The notes beneath the pieces were generated by a model. That model was not told where the DNA came from, searched no databases, and saw only the letters and a list, made by a program, of their open reading frames with translations. Shown here in pieces: positions 35,569 to 44,284 of a DNA stretch of 64,000 bases. The translations under genes and the position numbers were made by a program. The number at the start of each line of letters is the position of its first letter. The stretch's first letter is position 1. The stretch is from Pseudomonas sp. P818 (GTDB lineage: Bacteria; Pseudomonadota; Gammaproteobacteria; Pseudomonadales; Pseudomonadaceae), in assembly GCF_000418555.1 (NCBI RefSeq), contig NZ_ATKM01000005.1, positions 434,001 to 498,000 on the forward strand. The letters run 5' to 3'.

Positions 35569-35584
35569 TGGCATGCTGAATGCA
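35569..35584 (+). promoter_or_regulatory. Sigma-54 promoter of pilA
   Basis: TGGCATGCTGAATGCA has the invariant GG (35570-35571) and GC (35582-35583) exactly 12 bases apart, matching the -24/-12 consensus. pilA transcription by RpoN with PilS/PilR is established in P. aeruginosa. The start point would be about 35 bases before the pilA ATG. Confidence 0.85.
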
Positions 35585-35631
35585 TTGTCTTGCTCAGGTC
35601 GCTGGACCTATCCATTTCTAGGAGAGAATGC

Positions 35632-36057
35632 ATGAAAACTCAAATGCAAAAAGGCTTTACCTTGATCGAATTGATGATCGTTGTTGCGATCATTGGTATT
35701 CTGGCTGCTATCGCGCTGCCTGCTTACCAAGATTACACCAAGCGTTCGCACGTTTCTGAAGGTCTTAGCCTGGCCGGTGGAGCCAAAGCTTCGGTAGCCG
35801 AGTTCATATCTACCAACAACCGTCTTCCAGGGAACAACGCTTCTGCTGGGCTGGCTACCGATACTTCAATCACGGGCAATGCCGTTTCTAGTGTTAACGT
35901 TACAAACGGCCTGATCACCATTACCTACAATGCCAAGGTAGATAGTGCTACGCTGCAACTGAGCCCTGCTACTCATGCGGGGGGTATTTCTTGGAAATGC
36001 AAGGCTGGTGGTACTAACGCTATCGACGCCAAGTTCATTCCTTCGAACTGCCGTTAA
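35632..36057 (+). CDS. pilA: Type IVa major pilin
   Basis: 141-residue prepilin. Leader MKTQMQKG is cut by PilD before [31 protein letters not shown], the usual hydrophobic N-terminal helix with E5. The globular head is rich in Ser, Thr and Asn (residues about 55-95), and the C-terminal disulphide loop is bounded by C in WKCKAGG and C in PSNCR. It ends in Arg, without the C-terminal serine that TfpO modifies in group I pilins. ATG at 35632, behind AGGAGA. A strong terminator follows directly. Confidence 0.96.
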   Translation: MKTQMQKGFTLIELMIVVAIIGILAAIALPAYQDYTKRSHVSEGLSLAGGAKASVAEFISTNNRLPGNNASAGLATDTSITGNAVSSVNVTNGLITITYNAKVDSATLQLSPATHAGGISWKCKAGGTNAIDAKFIPSNCR

Positions 36058-36074
36058 TAGCGTAGATTTGGACG

Positions 36075-36110
36075 GGCGATGCTTATTTATAAGCATCGCC
36101 TTTTTTATTT
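36075..36110 (+). terminator. Terminator of pilA
   Basis: GGCGATGCTT (36075-36084) and AAGCATCGCC (36091-36100) with a T6 tract. It separates pilA from the island genes, which must be read from their own promoter or by read-through. Confidence 0.88.
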
Positions 36111-36112
36111 AT

Positions 36113-38038
36113 ATGAAGAATATATTTATGGCTCGGCCATTTTTTTTGTTGTTTGTTGTGTTGTTAATCACCTTGTCTGTCTATTGGCCTGGTTTGAGCG
36201 GTGGTTTCTTATTCGATGATTGGCCTAATCTGGATGCTATGGGCTATCTCGGTGGCGTGACCGACTGGGAAACCTTTCGGGCTTTTGTATTTAGTGGTTG
36301 GTCAGGTCCCTCTGGCCGTCCGCTAGCGCTTGCCAGCTTTTTACTGGATGACAACACGTGGCCCAGTCATGCACCTTGGTTCAAGAAAACCAATCTGCTG
36401 ATTCATCTCCTCTGTGGCTTGCTGCTGTGCTGGGCAGTGTTGTCGCTGATGCGCAACCTCAAGTCAGTCAATGAGAGCCAGGCACAATGGATTGCCGTGC
36501 TGGCTTGCGCTTTCTGGCTGCTGCACCCCTATATGGTGTCTACAACCCTGTATGTGGTGCAGCGCATGGCGCAATTGGCTACCCTGTTCTCTCTGGCGGG
36601 AATTGTCCTGTACCTGCAAGCGCGTTTGCTATTGGCAACGCAACCTGGACGTGCCTATCTATTGATGAGCCTTGCCATTGGTGCGGGGACACTTCTGGCT
36701 ACCTTCAGTAAAGAAAACGGTGCATTGTTGCCGTTGCTTATTCTGGTTATCGAGTTCTGTTTGCCTGCAAATGGTAAACCTGTTTGGCAGTGGCGAGCCG
36801 CGTTTCTATGGTTACCTTCCCTCGCTGTCGTCACTCTGCTGGCCCGTTATATCGATTTTTCCGACACTCCCTGGCCGGCTCGCAATTTCAATCAGCCTGA
36901 GCGCCTGTTGACCGAGGCGCGAATTGTCTGTGAGTACCTGCTTCATCTTTTTGTGCCGAGAATTGAGGGGGATGGGCTGTTTCAGGATGGCTATGTTATT
37001 TCTACAGGTTTTTTTGAACCGGTAAGTACATTTTTTGCTATTGCGTTTTTGTTTTTGCTCGTGGTGTTAGCTTTTGTTGTGCGTAAAAAGGCCCCGTTGA
37101 TCAGTCTGGCCGTCCTGTTCTTCTTTGCGGCTCATCTGATGGAGTCCACTGTTGTTGGGTTGGAGCTGTATTTTGAACACCGTAATTATCTAGCCGCGCT
37201 GTTCCTGTTTTTACCGTTGGCCTATTGCTGCGTCATCCTGAGTTGCCGCTTTAAATTGCTTCCTGTCGTTGCTGTTGTCGTGTTTGGTATTCTGGCCGGC
37301 ATGACTTGGCTGCGTGCATCGCTCTGGAGTGACAACGATAAGCTGGAGTTATATTGGATACAGTCAGCGATTGATTCGCCACGTGCGATCAACACTATGG
37401 CAACTTTCTATATTAATAATGGGCAGTATGAGAAGGCTAACGAGTATCTGCTGGCAGAAAGTGAGCGGTTACCTCACAGCTCCCTGCTGACAGCCCGCTT
37501 GCTATTGCAGAGAATATATACTGGCGTGGCAATAGAGCGGGACTTTATTCAGGCCGGTGAGCGCCTCAAGATGCAGCAGTTCGACGCGCAAACTGTAAAA
37601 GGGGTGCGCACTATCGTTGAGCGAGTGATTGAACGTGACTCGCCTGAGTACGCCCGCTATACCCTTGCTTTGTTGGAAGCAATGGATAGTAGTCCTGTTT
37701 ACAATCAGTTTCCCTTGTTCGTTCGTCTGGTAGCTTACTTGCGTGCCCAGCTCTACCTGAGTTTGGATAACTCCACTCAGGCGTATGAATATTACAGTTT
37801 GGCGATGAGTCTATATCAGGAAGCAGATGCCGCGTTTACCATGGTGGCGGAAATGGCCACTGCAGGATATCCAAAAGAAGCATTGGCCTTGCTGGAGCAA
37901 GCTACTCAGATTTTGGCCCAGCAGGATCCACGCAAGCTGAAACGTTCACGCTTGTCTTACGAGCAAGATATAGCCCATCTGCAACGGGCCTTGAACGAGG
38001 CTATAAAATCCCTGAAGACTGCCCCGGAAACCCCATGA
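36113..38038 (+). CDS. GT-C-like membrane glycosyltransferase with C-terminal TPR region (candidate pilin glycosyltransferase)
   Basis: 641 residues from the ATG at 36113; a second ATG at 36128 is equally possible and no clear ribosome-binding site decides. About ten membrane helices fill residues 8-415. The first extracytoplasmic loop carries GGFLFDDWPNLD (D35-D36), the acidic pair typical of GT-C enzymes. Residues about 420-625 are soluble with TPR-like helices (AINTMATFYINNGQYEKANEYLLAE, EALALLEQATQIL). The architecture resembles TMTC-type O-mannosyltransferases. GT-C enzymes use polyprenyl-phosphate sugars as donors; the next gene encodes a fitting donor synthase and overlaps by ATGA. In P. 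aeruginosa, pilin glycosyltransferases (TfpO, TfpW) lie at this place beside pilA. Role inferred, not shown. Confidence 0.7.
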   Translation: MKNIFMARPFFLLFVVLLITLSVYWPGLSGGFLFDDWPNLDAMGYLGGVTDWETFRAFVFSGWSGPSGRPLALASFLLDDNTWPSHAPWFKKTNLLIHLLCGLLLCWAVLSLMRNLKSVNESQAQWIAVLACAFWLLHPYMVSTTLYVVQRMAQLATLFSLAGIVLYLQARLLLATQPGRAYLLMSLAIGAGTLLATFSKENGALLPLLILVIEFCLPANGKPVWQWRAAFLWLPSLAVVTLLARYIDFSDTPWPARNFNQPERLLTEARIVCEYLLHLFVPRIEGDGLFQDGYVISTGFFEPVSTFFAIAFLFLLVVLAFVVRKKAPLISLAVLFFFAAHLMESTVVGLELYFEHRNYLAALFLFLPLAYCCVILSCRFKLLPVVAVVVFGILAGMTWLRASLWSDNDKLELYWIQSAIDSPRAINTMATFYINNGQYEKANEYLLAESERLPHSSLLTARLLLQRIYTGVAIERDFIQAGERLKMQQFDAQTVKGVRTIVERVIERDSPEYARYTLALLEAMDSSPVYNQFPLFVRLVAYLRAQLYLSLDNSTQAYEYYSLAMSLYQEADAAFTMVAEMATAGYPKEALALLEQATQILAQQDPRKLKRSRLSYEQDIAHLQRALNEAIKSLKTAPETP

Positions 38039-38883
38039 ATATCAGCATCATCCTCCCTGCCAAGAACGAGTCTGCCGCCATTGGTGCAACAGTTGCCGGC
38101 GTCCGCCAGCATTACCCGGATGCTGAGGTAATTGTGGTCAACGACGGCTCTACCGACAATACAGCAGAGGTTTCCGAGGCTGCAGGAGCCAAGGTTGTTC
38201 ATCACCCTTACAGTAAGGGCAATGGTGCGGCTATTAAGACCGGTGCGCGTGCTGCAAGTGGTGAGATAATCGTGTTTATGGACGCCGATGGTCAGCATGA
38301 CCCGGCTGATATTCCCCGCCTGCTGGAGTTGATCGAGCAGGGGCATGACATGGTGGTGGGAGCGCGCCAGAAGGGGTCGCAAGCCAGTATGGGGCGCGGG
38401 CTGGCCAACGGCTTGTACAACCGTTTGGCGAGTTGGATGACTGGTCATCGGGTTGAGGATTTAACTTCGGGTTTCCGCGCCGTACGTGCCGATAAATTCC
38501 GCGAATTCCTCTATTTGTTACCCAACGGTTTCTCCTATCCCACTACCAGCACCATGGCTTTTTTCCGTGCAGGCTATTCGGTGGCTTATGTACCGATTCA
38601 TGCTGCCCAGCGTATAGGCAAAAGCCATATCCGCCTGTTACGTGATGGCACCCGTTTTTTGTTGATCATCTTCAAGATCGGTACGTTGTTTTCCCCGGTA
38701 AAAATCTTCGCCCCGGTGGCGCTGGCCATGTTCCTGCTGGCTTCGGGCTGGTATGGCTATACCCTGTACAGTTTTGGTCGCTTCACCAATATGAGTGCGT
38801 TGCTTTATAGCGGGGCGGTGATGGTGTTTCTGATGGGCCTGATTTCTGAGCAGATCACGGCCCTGATGTACAAGGGGGAGTGA
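38035..38883 (+). CDS. GT2 glycosyltransferase, polyprenyl-phosphate-sugar synthase type
   Basis: 282-residue GT-A fold enzyme. Nucleotide-sugar site IVVNDGSTDNTAE (near 32-44), metal motif MDADGQHDPADI (near 80-92), and a GARQKGSQASMGRGLANGLYNRLASWMTG block as in dolichol-phosphate-mannose synthases. Two C-terminal membrane helices (about 222-245 and 252-275). It would transfer a sugar from a nucleotide donor to undecaprenyl phosphate on the cytoplasmic face. Translationally coupled (ATGA) to the GT-C-like gene. Confidence 0.85.
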   Translation: MNISIILPAKNESAAIGATVAGVRQHYPDAEVIVVNDGSTDNTAEVSEAAGAKVVHHPYSKGNGAAIKTGARAASGEIIVFMDADGQHDPADIPRLLELIEQGHDMVVGARQKGSQASMGRGLANGLYNRLASWMTGHRVEDLTSGFRAVRADKFREFLYLLPNGFSYPTTSTMAFFRAGYSVAYVPIHAAQRIGKSHIRLLRDGTRFLLIIFKIGTLFSPVKIFAPVALAMFLLASGWYGYTLYSFGRFTNMSALLYSGAVMVFLMGLISEQITALMYKGE

Positions 38884-40059
38884 ATGAGCGGCAAAAAGAT
38901 TATGGGAGAGGCTGATCTGGCCATTCACGGCGCGCCGCCTGCATTTTCGCAGCCGCTACATGTTGGTCAGCCAAATATCATCAATCGCGATAAGTTTCTG
39001 GCGGGCGTCGCTCGTGCGCTGGACAACCGCTGGCTGACCAACAATGGCCCATTGGTGCAAGAATTTGAGCAGCGTGTTGCCGATAAATTGGGTGTCAAGC
39101 ACTGCGTTGCCATGTGTAATGGAACCATTGCATTGGAAATCGCCATTCGTGCTTTGGGTCTGACGGGTGAAGTTATTGTGCCCTCTTGGACCTTTGTTGC
39201 CACGGCGCATGCGCTGTATTGGCAAGGCATTACTCCCATCTTCGCCGATATTGACCCCGTGACGCACAACCTTGATCCTGTTGCCGTTCGCCGCATGATT
39301 ACGCCGCGTACGAGTGGCATCATTGGCGTACATCTTTGGGGCCGCGCCGCGCCGGTGGGCGAGTTGCAGGCCATTGCCGATGAGCACGGATTGAAGCTGA
39401 TGTTCGATGCGGCACACGCCTTTGGCAGCAGTTACCGGGGGCAGAGTATCGGCCAGTTTGGTGCCTGCGAGGTGTTCAGCTTCCACGCCACCAAATCATT
39501 CAATACGATGGAAGGTGGTGCCATCACCACCAATGACGATGACCTGGCCGAAGCGATGCGCTTGATGCGCAACTTTGGCTTCAAGGGCTACGACAACGTC
39601 ATTCACCCCGGCACTAACGGCAAGATGATCGAAGTTTGTGCAGCGATGGGCCTTGCGAACCTGGATGGGTTTGAAGACATCGTCGTCGCCAACCAAGCTA
39701 CCCACGCTGCGTACCAGCAGGCACTGGAAGGTATTCCCGGCATCAAGGTGCTAAGCTATGACTTGGATGAGCGCAATAGCCATCACTACATGGTTGTGGA
39801 AGTGGGTAGTGATTGCCCGGTGCGGCGCGATGATCTCATTGCGACGCTGCAAGCCGAAAACATTTTGGCGCGCAGATACTTCTGGCCCGGTTGCCATAGG
39901 ATGCAGCCGTACCGAGATTTGTTCCCGCACGCAGAACTCGTGCTTCCGCAGACGAAGGTAGTGGCGGAGCAGGTAATGGTGCTGCCAGCAGGCGCAAGCA
40001 TTACGCTCCAACAAATTCAAGCTGTGTGCGACGTTATTCGCCGCAGAGTTTCACCATGA
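38884..40059 (+). CDS. DegT/DnrJ/EryC1-family sugar aminotransferase
   Basis: 391-residue PLP enzyme that transaminates keto-sugars of nucleotide-sugar pathways. Substrate/PLP motifs: NNGPLVQEFEQRVADKLGVKHCVAMCNGTIALEIA, VPSWTFVATAHA, DAAHAFGSSY and the Schiff-base lysine in FHATKSFNTMEGG (K204). Family length is normal. It starts one base after the GT2 stop and its stop overlaps the ATP-grasp start (ATGA). No dehydratase/epimerase supplying its keto-sugar is in the island, so that step must be encoded elsewhere. Confidence 0.9.
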   Translation: MSGKKIMGEADLAIHGAPPAFSQPLHVGQPNIINRDKFLAGVARALDNRWLTNNGPLVQEFEQRVADKLGVKHCVAMCNGTIALEIAIRALGLTGEVIVPSWTFVATAHALYWQGITPIFADIDPVTHNLDPVAVRRMITPRTSGIIGVHLWGRAAPVGELQAIADEHGLKLMFDAAHAFGSSYRGQSIGQFGACEVFSFHATKSFNTMEGGAITTNDDDLAEAMRLMRNFGFKGYDNVIHPGTNGKMIEVCAAMGLANLDGFEDIVVANQATHAAYQQALEGIPGIKVLSYDLDERNSHHYMVVEVGSDCPVRRDDLIATLQAENILARRYFWPGCHRMQPYRDLFPHAELVLPQTKVVAEQVMVLPAGASITLQQIQAVCDVIRRRVSP

Positions 40060-41012
40060 AATGCCTGGTGACTGCCATTGGATCGATGTCGGCGGAGGTC
40101 GTCATCAACCACTTGGCGCTTTTGCCTGGCGTGGAAGTGATCGGATGCAATATGCATCCTGCCGCGTGGACACCTGCTTCTCGCCTGGTTCAGCGGTTTC
40201 ATCAAGTTCCCTCTGCAAAAGAGGAGGCGGCTTACTTAGCACGATTGCTACAGATCTGTCAGAGCGAGCAGATCAGCCATGTCATCGCTCTTACCGATCC
40301 AGAGGTAGATGTTTTATCGATCTACCACGAAAAATTCGCCGCGTTGGGCGTTGTGCTATGTATACCGCCTCGGACCGCTGTGCAAATAGCACGCGATAAG
40401 CTGGAGGTGTACCGATTTTTTGCCCAGCATCCGCGCATCCGCCCTATTGCAACGACGGATTTCCGGGAAGCCAGATTCATGGCGTTTTCCGGGCCTTTGC
40501 TTGCTAAACCAAGGTGCGGTAGAAGCAGTGAAGGGCAAGTGCATATCTCCGACGCAGTTGCGCTGCAATTCTGGGGGGAGCGGTTGGACGGTCAGGATTA
40601 TGTTGTCCAGCCACTCCATATTGGTAATGTCATGGTGGTCGATGTTGTGCGTCACCCTGATGGTCACTCGGCAGCGATGACGCGACAGGAATTGTTGCGT
40701 ACGACCAATGGCGCGGGAATGGTCGTGCGTATGGAGCCCGGACATATTTGCAATGCCTTGGCGCAGGAAGTGGCGGACACCCTTGGCATGCATGGCTGCA
40801 TCAATGTGGAGTTCTTGATGGTGAATGGCGCGCCGTTGCTGATGGACATTAATCCCAGGTTCTCTGCTGGCGTTGTTTTCAGCATCATGGGTGGTTACGA
40901 CATGGTGGCCAATCACCTGCGTTGTTTTAGCGATAAAAAACTGGAACCTTGCTCTGCAGCTCTGAACTCAGTTTATGCACGCGGTTTTGTTGAATATTCA
41001 TTACAGGATTGA
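40056..41012 (+). CDS. ATP-grasp ligase (CarB/PylC-like)
   Basis: 318 residues. N-terminal Rossmann-like pre-ATP-grasp domain (MKCLVTAIGSMSAEVVINHL), a central ATP-grasp domain with GPLLAKPRCGRSSEGQVHI as nucleotide lid, and the metal-binding DINPRFSAGV (E/D-x-N-x-R). ATP-grasp enzymes activate a carboxylate as acyl phosphate and join it to an amine or thiol. Beside an aminotransferase and a methyltransferase in a glycan operon, ligation of an amino or hydroxy acid to an amino sugar is a reasonable inference. Start ATG overlaps the upstream stop. Confidence 0.8.
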   Translation: MKCLVTAIGSMSAEVVINHLALLPGVEVIGCNMHPAAWTPASRLVQRFHQVPSAKEEAAYLARLLQICQSEQISHVIALTDPEVDVLSIYHEKFAALGVVLCIPPRTAVQIARDKLEVYRFFAQHPRIRPIATTDFREARFMAFSGPLLAKPRCGRSSEGQVHISDAVALQFWGERLDGQDYVVQPLHIGNVMVVDVVRHPDGHSAAMTRQELLRTTNGAGMVVRMEPGHICNALAQEVADTLGMHGCINVEFLMVNGAPLLMDINPRFSAGVVFSIMGGYDMVANHLRCFSDKKLEPCSAALNSVYARGFVEYSLQD

Positions 41013-41015
41013 ATC

Positions 41016-41732
41016 ATGCAGCTTCGCAATCTTGACCCGGCGTCGAGCAGCAAAGACTGGGATAGTAAGTGGGCGGATATTTTTGAGCACTATCAGCAAG
41101 ATCTTCGTCATGCATATTACATCCAAGCCATGCTCGATGCAGAAGATCGTCATGTGTTGGAAATAGGCGCAGGCAGCTTTCGTGATATGGCGGAGCTGCG
41201 TCGCAGGGGCGTGGATTGCGAGGGCATGGACTTTTCGCAGGAGTCCATTCAATTGGCCAGGCAGCAGTTTCCCGAATTCTCTAGTGCAATTCACCAGATG
41301 AGCGCGTTTGACATGTCATTTGCCGACAAGGCATTCGATGTGAGCTATCACAACGGAGTTTGGGTGCTGTTTGACGATGTGCAGATCAAGGCGCTTGCGG
41401 TCGAGCAAGCGCGCATAACGCGGAACCGGATGATTGCAACGGTTCACAATGCTCACAATCGTCAGTTTGTGGAGTATTTTGATCGCCTGAAAAAGGACGA
41501 CCCACTGTATGACATTCGATTTTTTGAAATGGACGAAGTGTCTAGCCTGATGCGCGAGGTGTGCAGTGATGTCGTGATTGTGCCGGTTGGCAAAGGCAAG
41601 AAGTACCACGAAGACCTTTTGATCAAAAGTGGGGTCACCGACCCGCAGGCCTTACGCGCCTGTTTTGATAAAAGTGGATTAAAGTACTTGGAAAGTAGCG
41701 AGCGATTGATGTGCATCGGCTCTGTGGGATGA
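41016..41732 (+). CDS. SAM-dependent methyltransferase (class I)
   Basis: 238 residues. SAM-binding motif I HVLEIGAGSFRDMAELRRRG (near 47-66), motif II MDFSQESIQLAR, and the post-motif region FDMSFADKAFDVSYHNGVWVLFDD, as in Methyltransf_11. Starts 3 bases after the ATP-grasp stop in the same operon, so it probably methylates the sugar or its acyl group. Substrate unknown. Its stop overlaps the ATG of a 37-codon ORF. Confidence 0.85.
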   Translation: MQLRNLDPASSSKDWDSKWADIFEHYQQDLRHAYYIQAMLDAEDRHVLEIGAGSFRDMAELRRRGVDCEGMDFSQESIQLARQQFPEFSSAIHQMSAFDMSFADKAFDVSYHNGVWVLFDDVQIKALAVEQARITRNRMIATVHNAHNRQFVEYFDRLKKDDPLYDIRFFEMDEVSSLMREVCSDVVIVPVGKGKKYHEDLLIKSGVTDPQALRACFDKSGLKYLESSERLMCIGSVG

Positions 41733-41842
41733 CCACTGCCAAAACGCCGCCCCGCGTCCGACTTGGCATCAATATGCATAAAGCTCAGACTCCCATTGAG
41801 CAGGCGTGTGATGCCCGAATTGGAGGGTGTAGCCCGGATTAA
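41729..41842 (+). pseudogene. Short ORF at operon end, probably a truncated gene
   Basis: ATG at 41729 overlaps the methyltransferase stop (ATGA), as the other genes of this operon do, but the frame runs only 37 codons (MTTAKTPPRVRLGINMHKAQ...). It ends in TGTAGCCCGGATTAA, a motif often found at repeat or recombination borders in pseudomonads. I read it as the first codons of a once longer gene cut off by a rearrangement. An intact leader or small peptide cannot be excluded. The following 41843-41975 shows no gene. Confidence 0.45.
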
Positions 41843-41975
41843 TTTTCTGTATCTATTCGCGCAGCACCCAAAGATCATCTGTGTGGTGGTAGGCGGAAAT
41901 CATCAATCGTGGCCGGAACTTGCGTAGATTATGCTCGGCGGCGCTGCTCAGTATCTAATACGATCATTTTCGTAC

Positions 41976-43250
41976 TTATTGTACCTGATGATTTCCTGCA
42001 AGACGCCCTTGTTTTATGAATAGCGCCATTACGACTGCCATCAAAACTTCCGTAGCCAACAACGTAAGCACTGCTGCTTCAGCACCCATGCGCGGCAATA
42101 GCAAAAAATTCAGCAACACGACAATACCCAGCCCCATGATTTCGATACAAGACCGTGCTGCCTGCTTGTGGTTTGCAGTCAGATACGTAGCCAGGCAATG
42201 GCGCAAGGCGAACAGCGCAGGCCAAAGTGCCAACAGGGCAAAGTAATGGGTCGCCAGTCCATAGTCACTGCCGAACACGCGTGAAATCCATGGCGCGGCG
42301 ATCATGATTCCTACGCACGCCAGCACTCCGTAGCCGACGCCAGACAGCAGCATGGCGCGATAGGTTCGCGTGCGTTCATCACTACTCTTTGCGCGCGCCA
42401 TCAAGCGCGGCAGGCTGGCGCCGATGAGCGCTGTCACCGGCATCAAGAAGATGCTGGTAACGCGAAAGGCCACCGTGTACGGCCCCACGACTGCTGCTCC
42501 GAGCATTTGCAGCATTATGATTTTGTCCACTTCCTGATAGCTGTTGCCTGCCGCATTGCTGACGGCGTAGGCGCTTCCTTGTCGGAAGGCATCGCGTAGC
42601 GGTAGGCGCGATCGCCAGGCGGGCAAGCCATCGATGGCAGCAATCACGGCAATGATCGCTAAAATACCAAGTAGTGAGCCAATGAAATGTGCCGTGGCAG
42701 CATGATCGGGCGTGCCAGCAATGCCAATGGCGATAAAGCCTAGCATCGCCAAGGTGCGCCCAAGAGGAACCAGGCTCATTACCACTGCCGATATAATGCC
42801 GCGCTCCAGTGCATGACATTGACTGGTAGCTGCGTGCGCCATAGGTAGCAGCAGCAACTCGGACAGCGCCAAGAAAAGCATGGGCGTCAACGATAAGCCA
42901 TGCTGCAACAGGAGGGCGGATATCACTAGCACCATGATTACCAACGAGCCGCCCATCACGCCGGTTTGTACCAAGGCGGTGGCCCACATGGCGCGTGAGC
43001 TAGCACGATCTTGCGCAATGTAACGCGTGAGAAGCAGCCCGCTGCCCCAATTGGCTAGCGGTGCGCCCAGAATGGCCAACGCCACGGATCCTGCGAACAG
43101 GCCATAGCCTTCTGCGCCGAGCCAGCGGGAAACAATCAGCAAATAAGCCGCCTGAATAACTGCGCGCGTTCCCAGTCCCGCTGTTCCAAGCAAGGTGTTC
43201 TGTCCAAGTCGTCCTGGCCGGTAGCCGATAAGCCTGCGCCATACGGTCAT
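41976..43250 (-). CDS. Wzx-type oligosaccharide flippase
   Basis: 424-residue polytopic protein (about 12 helices) of the MOP/PST flippase superfamily. The N-terminal LGQNTLLGTAGLGTRAVIQAAYLLIVSRWLGAEGYGLFAGSVA is the classic Wzx opening. It would move undecaprenyl-linked glycans across the inner membrane. The ATG overlaps the stop of the upstream GT2 gene by one base (TGATG). No wzy polymerase is present in the island, unless the GT-C-like protein takes part. Confidence 0.88.
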   Translation of the reverse strand: MTVWRRLIGYRPGRLGQNTLLGTAGLGTRAVIQAAYLLIVSRWLGAEGYGLFAGSVALAILGAPLANWGSGLLLTRYIAQDRASSRAMWATALVQTGVMGGSLVIMVLVISALLLQHGLSLTPMLFLALSELLLLPMAHAATSQCHALERGIISAVVMSLVPLGRTLAMLGFIAIGIAGTPDHAATAHFIGSLLGILAIIAVIAAIDGLPAWRSRLPLRDAFRQGSAYAVSNAAGNSYQEVDKIIMLQMLGAAVVGPYTVAFRVTSIFLMPVTALIGASLPRLMARAKSSDERTRTYRAMLLSGVGYGVLACVGIMIAAPWISRVFGSDYGLATHYFALLALWPALFALRHCLATYLTANHKQAARSCIEIMGLGIVVLLNFLLLPRMGAEAAVLTLLATEVLMAVVMALFIKQGRLAGNHQVQ

Positions 43251-44284
43251 CAGGGCTGTCTGGGAAGTTCGCGAGGCTGCCGACGCAATGTAGGCAGGCG
43301 CATGGTGACGGTTTGGAGGCCTGTGGCCATGAAGTCAATCAGAGTGAAGTGTTGCCTGAAGTCAAGTAATGCTGTTTTCATTGCGGGCCAGTCGCGCGCG
43401 CGCAACCCCCAGAGCAGGAGTCCTGCAGCAGTATCCCAGCGGTAGCCACCCTGGTAATCGGTTCGCGCCGTAAAAAAGGTGCGGGCAGCCGTATCGAACT
43501 CCAAGGCTGATTTGTAAAATGCCACGCGTGCATTGGCGCCTGAGCGCAGCGTGGAATTGGGGCTGACCCGATAGACAGCTGTGACAGCAGGCAGATAGCC
43601 TACTCGCGCGCGTGCAGTTATCCAGGCTGACAGTACGCTGTCGCCAAAGTGGTATTTTTCATCCATGAGGCCTGATGCGTACCATTCGATCATCGTGCTT
43701 TTGCGCAGCAGGATGGTGCAAGTTCGCAAGATCTTGGGGTAATGCCAACTTTTGAAGAGGTCTCCCTCTAAATATTTGGGCGCTACCCGGCGATGGACGG
43801 AATTAGCAGCGTCGTAAACCCATTGCCCGTTTTTTTTATGTGCACGTGTCCAGTCGCTGTGGACGATACCGATATTCTCATCGCTCTCCATCAGGGCAAC
43901 TTGCCGTGTCAGTTTGTCTGGCGCACACCAAAAATCGTCACCTTCGCAGTAGGTCACATATTCTCCACGTGCCTTGGCGAAGATTCGCCAGGAATTGGCA
44001 TTCATGCCGACGTTGTTTTGTGAATAGACGACCCGGATGATGTGTGGATACCGCTTTTGGTATTCCAGCGCGATCTGGCGAGTCGCGTCTTTGGATGCGT
44101 CCTCAGCGATGAGTAGCTCGAAGGGAAAAGCGCATGTCTGCCGGACGACGCCCTCAATGGCCTCAGCCAGGTATTCCGCATGGTTGTAGGTAATCATCAG
44201 TACGCTGACAAGCGGGTTGGGCGTTAGCTGCGACGCATCGCTGGTTTCTTGCGTGTCTGGTGGTATGGGTTTATTCCAGTACAT
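43250..44284 (-). CDS. GT2-family glycosyltransferase
   Basis: 344-residue inverting GT-A enzyme. N-terminal domain: NPLVSVLMITYNHAEYLAEAIEGVVRQTC, LLIAEDASKDATRQIALEYQ, and the metal motif VTYCEGDDFWCAPDKLTRQ (DDFW). Typical of enzymes that add a sugar to a lipid-linked oligosaccharide. Directly adjacent to the upstream GT4 gene (no gap) and overlapping wzx. Acceptor and sugar unknown. Confidence 0.87.
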   Translation of the reverse strand: MYWNKPIPPDTQETSDASQLTPNPLVSVLMITYNHAEYLAEAIEGVVRQTCAFPFELLIAEDASKDATRQIALEYQKRYPHIIRVVYSQNNVGMNANSWRIFAKARGEYVTYCEGDDFWCAPDKLTRQVALMESDENIGIVHSDWTRAHKKNGQWVYDAANSVHRRVAPKYLEGDLFKSWHYPKILRTCTILLRKSTMIEWYASGLMDEKYHFGDSVLSAWITARARVGYLPAVTAVYRVSPNSTLRSGANARVAFYKSALEFDTAARTFFTARTDYQGGYRWDTAAGLLLWGLRARDWPAMKTALLDFRQHFTLIDFMATGLQTVTMRLPTLRRQPRELPRQP

